Source: an uncultured Lachnospiraceae bacterium
GTDB taxonomy: Bacteria > Bacillota > Clostridia > Lachnospirales > Lachnospiraceae
Length of the DNA: 48,179 nt
Direction of reading: 5' to 3'
Assembly: GCA_947630595.1 (NCBI GenBank)
Contig: CANRIG010000015.1
Span: 1-48,179 of the forward strand
Below the pieces are notes generated by a model, which worked only from the letters and a program-made list of their open reading frames with translations, was not told the origin of the DNA and made no database searches. The position numbers were made by a program, and so were the translations under genes. This document shows positions 1 to 7,617 of the stretch, piece by piece (within the stretch, counting starts at the first letter, position 1; every line of letters starts with the position of its first letter).

Positions 1-15
1 AATTTCAAAATCGAA

Positions 16-46
16 AAAGCTGCTGCAAATCTACTGCAACAGCTTT
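16..46. terminator. Hairpin, possible bidirectional terminator
   Basis: Two near-complementary arms (16-27 and 35-46, AAAGCTG and CAGCTTT cores) form a stem of about 12 bp with one mismatch. Read on the minus strand the stem runs into TTTTTCGATTTT, a fair intrinsic terminator; on the plus strand the T tract is weaker. It probably ends transcription of a gene outside the left edge. The rest of 47-190 is AT-rich and shows no gene. Confidence 0.4.
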
Positions 47-191
47 ATCTTTCAATGAGTTAACGCCATTTTTTAATATCTGATACCAAAGTCAGGTCAC
101 ATGCAAAAAGAATTATAACCCAAGCCCCGGGGAATTGCAAGCACTTTTTTTTAATTTTTTGAGATTTCTTTGTAGCAATTTTTGCGAAATG

Positions 192-200
192 TGGTATATT
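192..200 (+). promoter_or_regulatory. Extended -10 promoter of pncB
   Basis: TGGTATATT is an extended -10 element (TGn plus TATATT at 195-200) 35 bases upstream of the pncB start. No good -35 hexamer is visible, as is common for extended -10 promoters. An AAAGGA ribosome binding site follows at 218-223. Confidence 0.45.
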
Positions 201-234
201 CATAAGAAATACAAACGAAAGGAATTTTTCCAAA

Positions 235-1701
235 ATGAGTACATTGAATCTTACCCTCCTGACAGACCTGTATGAACTGACTATGATGCAGGGCTATTTT
301 GAGAGCCAGTCTTCGGAGGTCGTGGTTTTTGACGCATTCTACCGCAAAAATCCGTGCGGCAACGGCTATGCCATCACCGCAGGGCTGGAGCAGGTGATAG
401 ACTACATTAAAAATCTCCATTTTTCAGAAGAAGACATCGCCTATCTGAAAAGCATCGGCATTTTCCACGATGCCTTTCTCGACTACCTGCGCGATTTTCA
501 CTTTGAGGGCGATATCTACGCGATTCCGGAAGGCTCCGTGGTCTTCCCGCACGAGCCGCTGCTGAAAGTGATCGCGCCGATCATGCAGGCCCAGCTCGTG
601 GAGACCGCAATCCTGACCATTCTCAACCATCAGAGCCTGATCGCAACCAAGGCGGCCCGTGTGGTGCGCGCGGCACGCGGCAACGGCGTGATGGAGTTCG
701 GCCTGCGCCGCGCCCAGGGACCGGATGCCGGCGTTTACGGCGCGCGCGCAGCCATGATCGCAGGCTGCATCGGCACATCCAACGTGCTGGCCGGCCAGCT
801 CTTTGACGTTCCGGTCAAGGGCACGCACGCCCACAGCTGGATCATGAGCTTCCCGGACGAGTACACGGCTTTCAAAAAATACGCCGAGCTTTATCCCGAC
901 GCCTGCACGCTGCTGGTCGACACCTACGACACCCTGCGTTCCGGCGTTCCCAACGCCATCCGCGTGTTCCGTGAGATGCGGGAATCCGGCATCGAGCTCA
1001 AAAATTACGGCATTCGCCTCGACAGCGGCGACCTTGCCTACATGTCCAAAAAAGCGAGGAAGATGCTGGATGAGGCCGGTTTCCCGGACGCTGTCATCTC
1101 CGCTTCCAGCGACCTTGACGAATACCTGATCGACAGCCTCAAGGCGCAGAACGCGGCCATTACCTCCTGGGGCGTCGGCACCAACATGATCACCTCCAAG
1201 GACTGCCCCGCGTTCGGCGGCGTCTACAAGCTGGCGGCGGTGCTGGACAAGTCGACGGGCAAATTTATCCCCAAGATCAAGCTCTCCGAGAACACGGAGA
1301 AGGTCACCAACCCGGGCAACAAAAAGATTCTGCGCATTTACGACAAAGAGACCTGCAAAATCCGCGCGGATCTGATCTGCCTCGCCGACGAGACTTTTGA
1401 CGAGACAAAAGACATGATCATTTTCGACCCGCTGGAAACCTGGAAAAAGACCAGAATCAAAGGCGGCACGTACAAGCTGCGCGAGATGCTGGTGCCGGTA
1501 TTCCTCGGGGGCGAATGCGTCTACACCTCTCCCGCCGTCATGGAAATCCGCGATTACTGCGCGCAGGAGATTGAGACGCTGTGGGAGGAGACCAAGCGTT
1601 TCACCAACCCGCATGAGGTCTACGTGGACCTCTCCGACCAGCTGTTTGAGATCAAGAGCGGGCTGCTGGCCCAGATGGGACACGAAGCGCTTTCCAAATA
1701 G
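235..1701 (+). CDS. pncB: Nicotinate phosphoribosyltransferase
   Basis: Predicted to join nicotinate and phosphoribosyl pyrophosphate into nicotinate mononucleotide, the entry step of NAD salvage (Preiss-Handler pathway), in the cytosol. The 488-residue length fits the clostridial family. The N-terminus carries TDLYELTMMQGYF (residues 10-22), the middle FGLRRAQGPDA (155-165) and GTHAHSW (196-202), which holds the His that is phosphorylated in this family. The ATG is supported by AAAGGA 11 bases upstream. The gene appears to stand alone: spoVT follows after 168 bases with its own control region. No regulator binding site was recognised. Function is confident from the motifs. Confidence 0.95.
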   Translation: MSTLNLTLLTDLYELTMMQGYFESQSSEVVVFDAFYRKNPCGNGYAITAGLEQVIDYIKNLHFSEEDIAYLKSIGIFHDAFLDYLRDFHFEGDIYAIPEGSVVFPHEPLLKVIAPIMQAQLVETAILTILNHQSLIATKAARVVRAARGNGVMEFGLRRAQGPDAGVYGARAAMIAGCIGTSNVLAGQLFDVPVKGTHAHSWIMSFPDEYTAFKKYAELYPDACTLLVDTYDTLRSGVPNAIRVFREMRESGIELKNYGIRLDSGDLAYMSKKARKMLDEAGFPDAVISASSDLDEYLIDSLKAQNAAITSWGVGTNMITSKDCPAFGGVYKLAAVLDKSTGKFIPKIKLSENTEKVTNPGNKKILRIYDKETCKIRADLICLADETFDETKDMIIFDPLETWKKTRIKGGTYKLREMLVPVFLGGECVYTSPAVMEIRDYCAQEIETLWEETKRFTNPHEVYVDLSDQLFEIKSGLLAQMGHEALSK

Positions 1702-1800
1702 CAAAACGATTTCTAAATAAAACTGTTTTACATTTTTAATAAAACCTGCAATTTCCAGCTTTGCGGCCCCGCATTTCGGGCGTCCGCGAGGTATAAAATT

Positions 1801-1861
1801 CCTCCGTTTACAGATACTAGCCTTACAAAGACAACACATTACCAGTACAGATAAACGGAGG
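1801..1861 (+). promoter_or_regulatory. Inverted repeat masking the spoVT ribosome binding site
   Basis: CCTCCGTTTA (1801-1810) is a perfect 10-base complement of TAAACGGAGG (1852-1861), and the second arm contains the GGAGG ribosome binding site of spoVT. A TATAAA box lies at about 1790-1795. If transcription starts at or before 1801, the leader could fold and hide the ribosome binding site. The fold is read directly from the sequence; a regulatory effect is inference. No clear SigG-type promoter was identified. Confidence 0.5.
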
Positions 1862-1869
1862 AATTTTTC

Positions 1870-2418
1870 ATGAAAGCTACAGGAATTGTCAGAAGAATCG
1901 ACGATCTGGGACGGGTCGTCATACCGAAAGAGATCCGCAGAACCCTGCGCATCCGCGAGAGCGATCCGCTGGAAATTTTCACCGATCGCGAGGGTGAAAT
2001 TATATTGAAGAAATACTCTCCCATCGGGGAACTGGGCAGCTTTGCCAAGGAGTACGCCGAAGCGCTGGCTTCCGCGTCCGGACACAGCGTCTGCATCACG
2101 GACCGCGATCAGGTCATCGCCGCAGCCGGAGGCATCCGCAAGGAAACGGTCGGCACCCCGGTCACGGGACAACTCGAGGAGGTCATGAATGAGCGCGAGA
2201 ATATCCTCTCCGACCAGCAGTCCAGCAAGCACATCAAAATTACCAGTGAGGACAGCGAGGATCAGCTGCCGCAGGTGATCAGCCCGATTCTCTGCGAGGG
2301 CGACGTGATCGGCTCCGTCATTCTCCGCAGTAAGGACACCACCCGCAAGATGGGAGAAACGGAGCAGGTGCTGGCGAAATGCGCCGCCGGATTTATGGGA
2401 AAACAGATGGAGCAGTAA
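1870..2418 (+). CDS. spoVT: Stage V sporulation protein T (AbrB-family regulator)
   Basis: Transcription regulator that in Bacillus tunes sigma-G-dependent genes in the developing spore. Residues 1-50 form an AbrB/SpoVT swapped-hairpin DNA-binding domain, starting MKATGIVRRIDDLGRVVIPK. Residues 55-180 form a GAF-like sensor domain ending in FMGKQMEQ. Its 182 residues closely match the family length of about 178. The N-terminal domain is almost invariant in the family, so the assignment is firm and suggests the host makes endospores. Its ribosome binding site lies in a perfect inverted repeat. No clear terminator follows; tRNA-Thr has its own promoter 60 bases downstream. Confidence 0.96.
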   Translation: MKATGIVRRIDDLGRVVIPKEIRRTLRIRESDPLEIFTDREGEIILKKYSPIGELGSFAKEYAEALASASGHSVCITDRDQVIAAAGGIRKETVGTPVTGQLEEVMNERENILSDQQSSKHIKITSEDSEDQLPQVISPILCEGDVIGSVILRSKDTTRKMGETEQVLAKCAAGFMGKQMEQ

Positions 2419-2477
2419 GCCCGCTCCATCCCCGCCCAATTTTCAAAATATTTTCAAAATATTTTCTCCAATTTCAT

Positions 2478-2506
2478 TTGACAAGCCGGACGACTTATGG
2501 TAAAAT
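2478..2506 (+). promoter_or_regulatory. Promoter of tRNA-Thr
   Basis: TTGACA (2478-2483), a 17-base spacer and TAAAAT (2501-2506) form a strong sigma-A type promoter. The predicted start is about 17 bases before the mature tRNA. Confidence 0.8.
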
Positions 2507-2529
2507 TATGAACCGTAGCAAATAGTCCT

Positions 2530-2602
2530 GCTGTTGTGGCACAGTCGGTAGCGCACCTCATTGGTAGTGAGGAGGTCACGGGTTCGATTCCCGTCAACAG
2601 CT
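2530..2602 (+). tRNA. tRNA-Thr(GGT)
   Basis: A complete cloverleaf can be drawn. The acceptor arms are GCTGTTG (2530-2536) and CAACAGC (2595-2601). The anticodon stem is CCTCA/TGAGG with loop TTGGTAG, giving anticodon GGT at 2563-2565 (threonine, ACC/ACU codons). The T arm is ACGGG-TTCGATT-CCCGT. The D stem has one A-C mismatch. The 3' CCA is not encoded, so it would be added after transcription. Confidence 0.95.
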
Positions 2603-2612
2603 TCCGGTGAAG

Positions 2613-2637
2613 AACCCCGAGTTGATCGGGGTTTTTT
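2613..2637 (+). terminator. Rho-independent terminator after tRNA-Thr
   Basis: AACCCCGA and TCGGGGTT form a stem with a five-base loop (GTTGA), followed by a T run to 2637. It directly follows the tRNA. Confidence 0.9.
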
Positions 2638-2649
2638 ATTGACTGCAGG

Positions 2650-2672
2650 TTTTCCGGCGATAATCCGGAAAA
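2650..2672 (+). terminator. Second hairpin behind the tRNA terminator
   Basis: TTTTCCGG (2650-2657) pairs with CCGGAAAA (2665-2672) around a seven-base loop and is followed by a T/C-rich stretch. It may be a backup terminator isolating the toxin locus downstream. Confidence 0.4.
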
Positions 2673-2720
2673 TCTTCTTTCTATCAGCTCTTAGTTTATC
2701 TATCGTTTGTTCCGTTAATA

Positions 2721-2729
2721 TGGTACAAT
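2721..2729 (+). promoter_or_regulatory. Extended -10 of the type I toxin mRNA and its structured leader
   Basis: TGGTACAAT is an extended -10 element; the -35 is unclear. The implied leader of about 150 bases up to the toxin start is rich in hairpins. One is AAACAC...TGGCGC-TT-GCGCCA...GTGTTT at about 2738-2770. Another pairs CATCTC with GAGATG at about 2777-2803. Long, highly folded 5' leaders are typical of type I toxin mRNAs. Confidence 0.45.
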
Positions 2730-2887
2730 AGCGAGGGAAACACTGATGGCGCTTGCGCCAATTGGTGTTTGACGAGCATCTCCATCGAGACGCAGTCGAG
2801 ATGGTATATTTTAAATGAGAATACGTTTACCCGGGGAGCCGGGAGGGGCGATATCAGCCGCCGGATATTATGAAGGAGGTTGATACA

Positions 2888-2977
2888 ATGGTTACATACG
2901 GTGATCTTTTCACGTTTGTAATTATGCTTTGTGCAGTCGTTACTCTTGTTGTTACTATTATAACACGCAAAAAGTAG
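2888..2977 (+). CDS. Putative holin-like toxin of a type I toxin-antitoxin system
   Basis: A 29-residue peptide: MVTYGDLFTF, a hydrophobic run over residues 10-26, then a basic tail TRKK. This MVTY...membrane helix...K-rich layout is that of the PF16935 'putative holin-like toxin' family, small membrane peptides repressed by an antisense RNA. The start is fixed by a very strong GAAGGAGG ribosome binding site. The stop overlaps a bidirectional terminator, and a consensus promoter on the other strand points back at the gene. Membrane insertion and toxicity are inferred from the family and were not shown here. Confidence 0.8.
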   Translation: MVTYGDLFTFVIMLCAVVTLVVTIITRKK

Positions 2978-3012
2978 CGCCCCTGTCCTGGCAAAGATAA
3001 GGCGCCACTTTT
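2969..3012. terminator. Bidirectional terminator shared by toxin mRNA and antisense RNA
   Basis: The arms 2973-2981 (AGTAGCGCC) and 3001-3009 (GGCGCCACT) form a 9-bp stem, flanked by AAAAA on the left and TTTT on the right, so either strand can terminate. The single A-C mismatch on the plus strand is a G-U pair on the minus strand, so the fold is best for the antisense transcript. Confidence 0.7.
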
Positions 3013-3065
3013 GGCTGAACTATCTGCCGGCGGCTGGCCTTCACTCAGCTTCCGGCTCCCTTGTT
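2969..3065 (-). ncRNA. Predicted antisense antitoxin RNA (about 100 nt)
   Basis: A perfect minus-strand promoter at 3072-3100 predicts a transcript starting near 3065 that runs toward the toxin gene and stops at the shared terminator, near 2969. It would overlap the last bases of the toxin frame and its 3' end. It has no credible open reading frame. The arrangement is that of convergent type I toxin-antitoxin loci. The promoter and terminator are seen; the RNA itself is inferred. Confidence 0.65.
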
Positions 3066-3071
3066 AAACGT

Positions 3072-3100
3072 ATTATACGATAATTCCTGAGTATTGTCAA
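3072..3100 (-). promoter_or_regulatory. Consensus sigma-A promoter of the antisense RNA
   Basis: On the minus strand TTGACA (3100-3095), a 17-base spacer and TATAAT (3077-3072) match the consensus at all 12 positions. It points away from the MATE gene, which ends at 3124, and toward the small toxin, so it is best read as the antitoxin promoter. Confidence 0.85.
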
Positions 3101-3123
3101 ATACCGAACGCAAATAAGACCAT

Positions 3124-4539
3124 CTAACCCGCCCTGCCCCTGCGCCGCTTTTCGCGGAACTCCGGCAGCGCCGCCCTGCCCAGGTCGGTGACCGGCTTCA
3201 CCCATCTCCCGGAATACAGGTGCACCTGCATCAGCACATAGCGGATCGGCTCGTCGATGTAGCAGCAGAGGAAAATGATCCAGTACGGCAGCTTCAGGAC
3301 AAAAGCGGAGGTCAGCACACACGGCAGCAGCAGCAGGTACATGAAGACGATTTCCAGCACTGTCCCGTAGACTGCGTCGCCGGAGGCGCGGTAGGTGTCG
3401 TTCTGAATCCAGTTGCCCATGCGGATGACCGAAGCGAAGCCGTAGATGATCAGCATCCTTGTGCCCGCGCGGTAGGACTCGCCTGAAAGGCTCATGCCGG
3501 TCAGAATCGGCCGGTGCACGAGGAACAGCGCAACGTTCGCCAGCAGAATGACGCCGCTGCACAGATAGACCAGCCGCTTCGCCCGCTCGTAGGCGGTGTC
3601 CAGCTCTCCCGCGCCCACGCATTTCCCGACCAGAATCGAGGAAGCGCTGGAAAAGCCCGCGAAAAAGCCAATGATCAGCCCCTCCAGCGTGCGGAACACC
3701 GCGACCGCCGCGATCACATGCTCCGGCTGCCGGCCCAGGGTGACGTTGATCACCATGTTGCCGATGCCAACCAGAATCTCATTGCAGAGAATCGGAAAGC
3801 ATTTCACGAAATAACGCTTCACCATCTCCCCGCTCCAGCGGAAATGCCCGCGAATGTGGAACAGATACGGATAGCCGCTCTTCCACGCCAGCAGATAGAT
3901 CGTCAGCACGTTGACGGCCGCGGCGCAGGTGGTCGCCAGCGCGGCGCCCCGGATGCCCATGGCCGGAAAGCCGAAATGCCCGTAGATAAACACCCAGTTC
4001 AGGACCAGGTTCACGGCGACGGAGGCGATGGAAGCGATCATCGGAATGCGCACCCGCTCTGTCGACCGCAGCAGGCAGCTCATCGCCATGGAAAACACCT
4101 GCATAATATAGGCGAAGCCGACAATGTGCAGATACTGAACGCCGATCTCGCGGATCGCCTGCTTGTCAGTGTAAATTTTCATGACGACCTCCGGCGCGAA
4201 AATTGCCAGACAGCCGAAAACCGCCGCCACCGTCATCATGCAGGCCCACGTCATCCCGTAGGAACACTCGATTCCGTCGTCCTCCCCGGAACCCCAGTAC
4301 TGCGAAATAAACAGCATGCCGCCGCCGAAAAAGCCCCAGTACCCGGAAAACATCAGGGAAGAAAACTGCGCGCAGAGGCCAAGCGCGCCCACGGAAAGCT
4401 CGCCCAGCGGGGCGACCATCATCGTGTCTACCATGCTGGCCGTGGTCGTCAGCAGGTTCTGAAATGCGATCGGAATCGCAATCGCCGCCAGATTCCTCAG
4501 AAACGGTTTCCAGGGAAAGCGGCCGGTTTTCTGATTCAT
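3124..4539 (-). CDS. MATE family efflux transporter (first copy)
   Basis: A 471-residue polytopic inner-membrane protein of the multidrug and toxic compound extrusion family, usual length about 450, with twelve expected helices in two homologous halves. Typical opening: AIPIAFQNLLTTTASMVDTMMVAPLGE (residues 16-42, broken here for length only by position). Such proteins export cationic compounds using a sodium or proton gradient; the substrate cannot be told from sequence. The ATG has an AGGAGGA ribosome binding site about nine bases upstream. It follows the helicase gene by 49 bases on the same strand, so the two may be co-transcribed. A second, unrelated-context MATE gene lies at 35118-36503. 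Confidence 0.9.
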   Translation of the reverse strand: MNQKTGRFPWKPFLRNLAAIAIPIAFQNLLTTTASMVDTMMVAPLGELSVGALGLCAQFSSLMFSGYWGFFGGGMLFISQYWGSGEDDGIECSYGMTWACMMTVAAVFGCLAIFAPEVVMKIYTDKQAIREIGVQYLHIVGFAYIMQVFSMAMSCLLRSTERVRIPMIASIASVAVNLVLNWVFIYGHFGFPAMGIRGAALATTCAAAVNVLTIYLLAWKSGYPYLFHIRGHFRWSGEMVKRYFVKCFPILCNEILVGIGNMVINVTLGRQPEHVIAAVAVFRTLEGLIIGFFAGFSSASSILVGKCVGAGELDTAYERAKRLVYLCSGVILLANVALFLVHRPILTGMSLSGESYRAGTRMLIIYGFASVIRMGNWIQNDTYRASGDAVYGTVLEIVFMYLLLLPCVLTSAFVLKLPYWIIFLCCYIDEPIRYVLMQVHLYSGRWVKPVTDLGRAALPEFREKRRRGRAG

Positions 4540-4588
4540 ATGTATCGGTTCCTCCTGTCGTCACTGTGCCCGCTCCGGCATCCGCGCG

Positions 4589-6517
4589 TTACGCCCGGCA
4601 CTCCTCGCAGGCCCGGTACGGATAGCCGAGCGGCAGCAGCTTGCCGCAGTACTGGCAGCGGGCGATGTAGACCTCCTTGCCTTTCAGCAGGTAGCGCATG
4701 ATCCGCGCCTCCGTCTTCTCCCGCTCCTCGCGCAGCCACGCTTCGTCGATCAGCTTGCCCATCCGGTGGGAAAACTGGTAATACAAGTCGAGCTGCTTGT
4801 AGTAGGTTTCGTATTTCATGATGCCGCCCATGTCCCGGCGGTCCAGCCGCGGCTTCGCCAGCGAGACGTCCGCCGGATAATTCTGGCAGTAATCCAGCCA
4901 CAGCGACACCACGCGCGAATCTTTGATGTCGATCGGGCAGATGATCATGCGGTACAGCAGGCGTTTGTCTTCAAAGCCCTCGATGCGGCCGCGCACCCGA
5001 TGCGCGCGCTCGTACAGAAACAGGGCTTCGTCAATATTCTCCTTTTCAAACGGCTCGGACGGCTCCACGTCGTGCCACACCCGGAGGATTTCGTCCAGCG
5101 GGTCGTCGAGATCGAGCAGAATCTGCGGGAAGCCGAGGTTGACCTTCTCCAGCGGCTCCTCCGGCGTCTGGTATTGCTCGCGGATATATTCCAGCGCATA
5201 CGCGCCCATGGCCGTGATATAGCCGGTGTCGTAAATGCCGAAGCGCCCGGCCCGGCCTGCGATCTGCCGCACCTCGGAGGCGTTCAGCGGCCTGCGGGTC
5301 ACGCCGTCAAATTTGTCGGCCTGCAGAAAAACAATCCGCCGAACCGGCAGGTTCAGGCCCATGCCGATGGCGTCCGTGGACACCACAACTTTAGTGCGGC
5401 CGCTCGTAAACATGTGCATCTGCCGGCGGCGGATTTCCGGCGGCAGGCTTCCGTAGATAATGCTCGCGGAAATCCCGCGCTCCTCCAGCCGTCCGGCCAC
5501 GTCCAGCACCGAACGCTTGGAAAAGGCGATCAGCGCGTCGCCCTTGCGCACATCCTCCGGAAACTGGAACGGCTTCTCCTCGCAGATCAGGGTGGTCTTG
5601 CGCTCATAGCGGTTGACCTCCAGCGTGTCCCCGCACAGCTCGATCAGGTGCCGCAGCACCGGCTCCGCGGCGGGGCTGCTGCAGACGTGAATCTCCCCGG
5701 CGCGAAGGCCCAGCACCGCTTTCGTCCACGAATGGCCGCGGTCCGGGTCCGCCATCATCTGCGCCTCGTCGATCACCGCCACGTCGTACTCGTCGTCGTA
5801 ATCCGCCATCTCGATCGTGGACGCCGTCACCCTGCTGTCCTTTTCCTCGATGCACTCCTGGCCGGTCAGCATCGTGCAGGCCACGCCGTAGTCCTTCATG
5901 CGCTCGTACACCTCCAGCGCCAGCAGGCGCAGCGGCCCGAGGTAAACGCCGTGCTCCGCCAGCTTCAGACGCTCCAGGGCGCAGAAGGTCTTGCCGCTGT
6001 TGGTCGGCCCCACATGCAGGATAAAATGGCGCTTCATGCTGAGCGCCTCCGGAAATTCCAGCTCCGGGCGCACCGGCACCAGATTGAGAATCTTGTGCTT
6101 CAGCTGATACTGGCGGTAGCGCGGATAGAGGGAAAACAGCGTCTGCTGGCAGATTCTGCCCGGCATCCGGCGGCGCAGAAACGCAAGAAATTCCCCGTTC
6201 ACGCCCTCCCGCTGCTCCGGCAGCAAAAGCGCCATGTCCAGCTGCACCAGCTTCGGGAACAATTCCTCCTGCAGCTCCTTCAGCACATCCTCGCGGTTTT
6301 TGCGGTACGCATAGGCCGCGATGTTTTTCAGCTGCTTGTGGTATTCCTCCAGCACGCCGCTGTTGACCCGCGACGGCCGCGCGCCGCGCATGGATTTGCG
6401 CAGGCGGTCGTATCTGCGGTCGAAATCCGGATAGCGAAGCGGCTTGCGCTGCCGTTTTTTCATCTGTATTTCGTATTGTGAGATATAAAACTGTACCAGT
6501 TTTTTCGTCTGTATCAT
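4589..6517 (-). CDS. SUV3-like superfamily 2 RNA helicase with zinc ribbon tail
   Basis: A 642-residue ATP-dependent helicase. Walker A is GPTNSGKT (residues 170-177), followed by GVYLGPLRLLALE, which is diagnostic of the SUV3/SUPV3L1 group. The DEAQ box lies at 250-253 and motif VI QIAGRAGR at 418-425. Residues 1-150 form an extra N-terminal helical region. The C-terminus ends in a CxxC-x12-CxxC cluster (Cys 621, 624, 637, 640), probably a small zinc ribbon. Mitochondrial relatives unwind RNA with a 3' exonuclease; the bacterial role is not settled. Start: ATG with AGGAG six bases upstream. A MATE gene follows on the same strand. Confidence 0.85.
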   Translation of the reverse strand: MIQTKKLVQFYISQYEIQMKKRQRKPLRYPDFDRRYDRLRKSMRGARPSRVNSGVLEEYHKQLKNIAAYAYRKNREDVLKELQEELFPKLVQLDMALLLPEQREGVNGEFLAFLRRRMPGRICQQTLFSLYPRYRQYQLKHKILNLVPVRPELEFPEALSMKRHFILHVGPTNSGKTFCALERLKLAEHGVYLGPLRLLALEVYERMKDYGVACTMLTGQECIEEKDSRVTASTIEMADYDDEYDVAVIDEAQMMADPDRGHSWTKAVLGLRAGEIHVCSSPAAEPVLRHLIELCGDTLEVNRYERKTTLICEEKPFQFPEDVRKGDALIAFSKRSVLDVAGRLEERGISASIIYGSLPPEIRRRQMHMFTSGRTKVVVSTDAIGMGLNLPVRRIVFLQADKFDGVTRRPLNASEVRQIAGRAGRFGIYDTGYITAMGAYALEYIREQYQTPEEPLEKVNLGFPQILLDLDDPLDEILRVWHDVEPSEPFEKENIDEALFLYERAHRVRGRIEGFEDKRLLYRMIICPIDIKDSRVVSLWLDYCQNYPADVSLAKPRLDRRDMGGIMKYETYYKQLDLYYQFSHRMGKLIDEAWLREEREKTEARIMRYLLKGKEVYIARCQYCGKLLPLGYPYRACEECRA

Positions 6518-6570
6518 AAATGGCTCCTGCTGTCTGATTCTTTTTCCGCCGTGTGAATTTCCAGTCTTTC

Positions 6571-6599
6571 TTGCAACCCGGGAAAGATAATGTTATACT
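6571..6599 (+). promoter_or_regulatory. Promoter of the cation antiporter gene
   Basis: TTGCAA (6571-6576), a 17-base spacer and TATACT (6594-6599). An AGGAGG ribosome binding site follows at 6620-6625. Confidence 0.65.
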
Positions 6600-6632
6600 G
6601 CTCTCAATATGATATTGTCAGGAGGTTTTTCC

Positions 6633-7601
6633 ATGCTTATCCCGGTTTTGCTTTTCATCGTCGGCCTTGTGCTGCTCATCAAAGGGGGCGACTGGTTTGT
6701 CGACGGCGCGACCGGCATCGCGCACCGCTTTCACATCCCGGAGCTGCTGATCGGCGCCACGGTGGTGTCCATCGGCACCACGCTGCCGGAGGTCATGGTT
6801 TCCGCCACCTCGGCGCTCGGCGGACACGGCGAGATCGCCTACGGCAACGCCATCGGCTCCGTCATCTGCAACACATCGCTGATCGCCGCGGTCACGATCG
6901 CCGTCCGCCCCGGAAAGGTGGAACGCCGATCCCTGATCGCTCCGGTGGCTTTTTTCTTCACCGCAGCGGTCGTTTACTCCTTTATCGCCTATACCTCCGG
7001 CTATTTCAGCCGCTCCTCCGGCTGCATCCTGCTCGGGCTGTTTCTTATTTATATGATCTTCACGGTTGTGCAGATGAAGCGCACGCCGCAGCGTGAGCCC
7101 GCGGCCGCCGAAACCGCGGAGGAGGAAGGCTCCATGGTCCGTTATATCGTGCTGCTCGTCGTCGGGGCGGCGCTGATTGCGCTCGGCGCGAACCTGCTCG
7201 TGGACAACGGCACCCTGATCGCGCAGGCCCTCGGCGTACCGGAATCCGTGATCGCCCTCACCTTCGTGGCGCTCGGCACCTCGCTGCCGGAGCTGGTGAC
7301 CGCCATCACGTCCCTGATCAAGGGGCACGGCGCGCTCTCGCTCGGCAACGTCATCGGCGCCAACCTGTTCAATCTCGTGCTGGTGAGCGGCATCTCCGTC
7401 ACGCTGGCGCCGTTTGAGATTCCGCGCGGCTCCACAGTCGCCGGGATGAACGCCTCGCTGGCGGTGGATATTCCGGTCATGTTTTTCGTCATGCTCTTCC
7501 TGACCGTGCCGGCGCTGGTGCGCGGCAAACTGGCGCGCATCCAGGGCATCGTGCTGCTGGCGGTGTACGCGGCGTACTGCATTTTCCAGTTCGCGATGTA
7601 A
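6633..7601 (+). CDS. Calcium/sodium antiporter (CaCA family, YrbG-like)
   Basis: A 322-residue inner-membrane antiporter of the Ca2+/cation family. Two inverted alpha-repeat motifs carry the ion-binding residues: GATVVSIGTTLPEVMVSATSA (N half) and VALGTSLPELVTAITS (C half), joined by a charged loop (EPAAAETAEEEG). About ten hydrophobic helices are visible. It probably exchanges calcium or another cation for sodium. I chose the ATG at 6633 because AGGAGG lies seven bases upstream; the longer frame from 6609 overlaps that site. The gene is monocistronic and convergent with the EamA gene after 16 bases, with no obvious terminator between. Confidence 0.9.
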   Translation: MLIPVLLFIVGLVLLIKGGDWFVDGATGIAHRFHIPELLIGATVVSIGTTLPEVMVSATSALGGHGEIAYGNAIGSVICNTSLIAAVTIAVRPGKVERRSLIAPVAFFFTAAVVYSFIAYTSGYFSRSSGCILLGLFLIYMIFTVVQMKRTPQREPAAAETAEEEGSMVRYIVLLVVGAALIALGANLLVDNGTLIAQALGVPESVIALTFVALGTSLPELVTAITSLIKGHGALSLGNVIGANLFNLVLVSGISVTLAPFEIPRGSTVAGMNASLAVDIPVMFFVMLFLTVPALVRGKLARIQGIVLLAVYAAYCIFQFAM

Positions 7602-7617
7602 AGACAGGCCGCATCCG

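Noticed and set aside
424-2439. A 671-residue open frame on the minus strand across pncB and spoVT
   Set aside because: It is a shadow of GC-rich codon bias in two well-recognised plus-strand genes and shows no known domain.
2735-2887. Structured leader of the toxin gene considered as a riboswitch
   Set aside because: No known aptamer core was recognised, and the antisense promoter and toxin explain the locus better.
3514-4701. A 395-residue plus-strand frame opposite the MATE gene
   Set aside because: The sequence is His/Arg/Gln-rich, as expected for an antisense frame, and has no motif; MATE on the other strand is clear.
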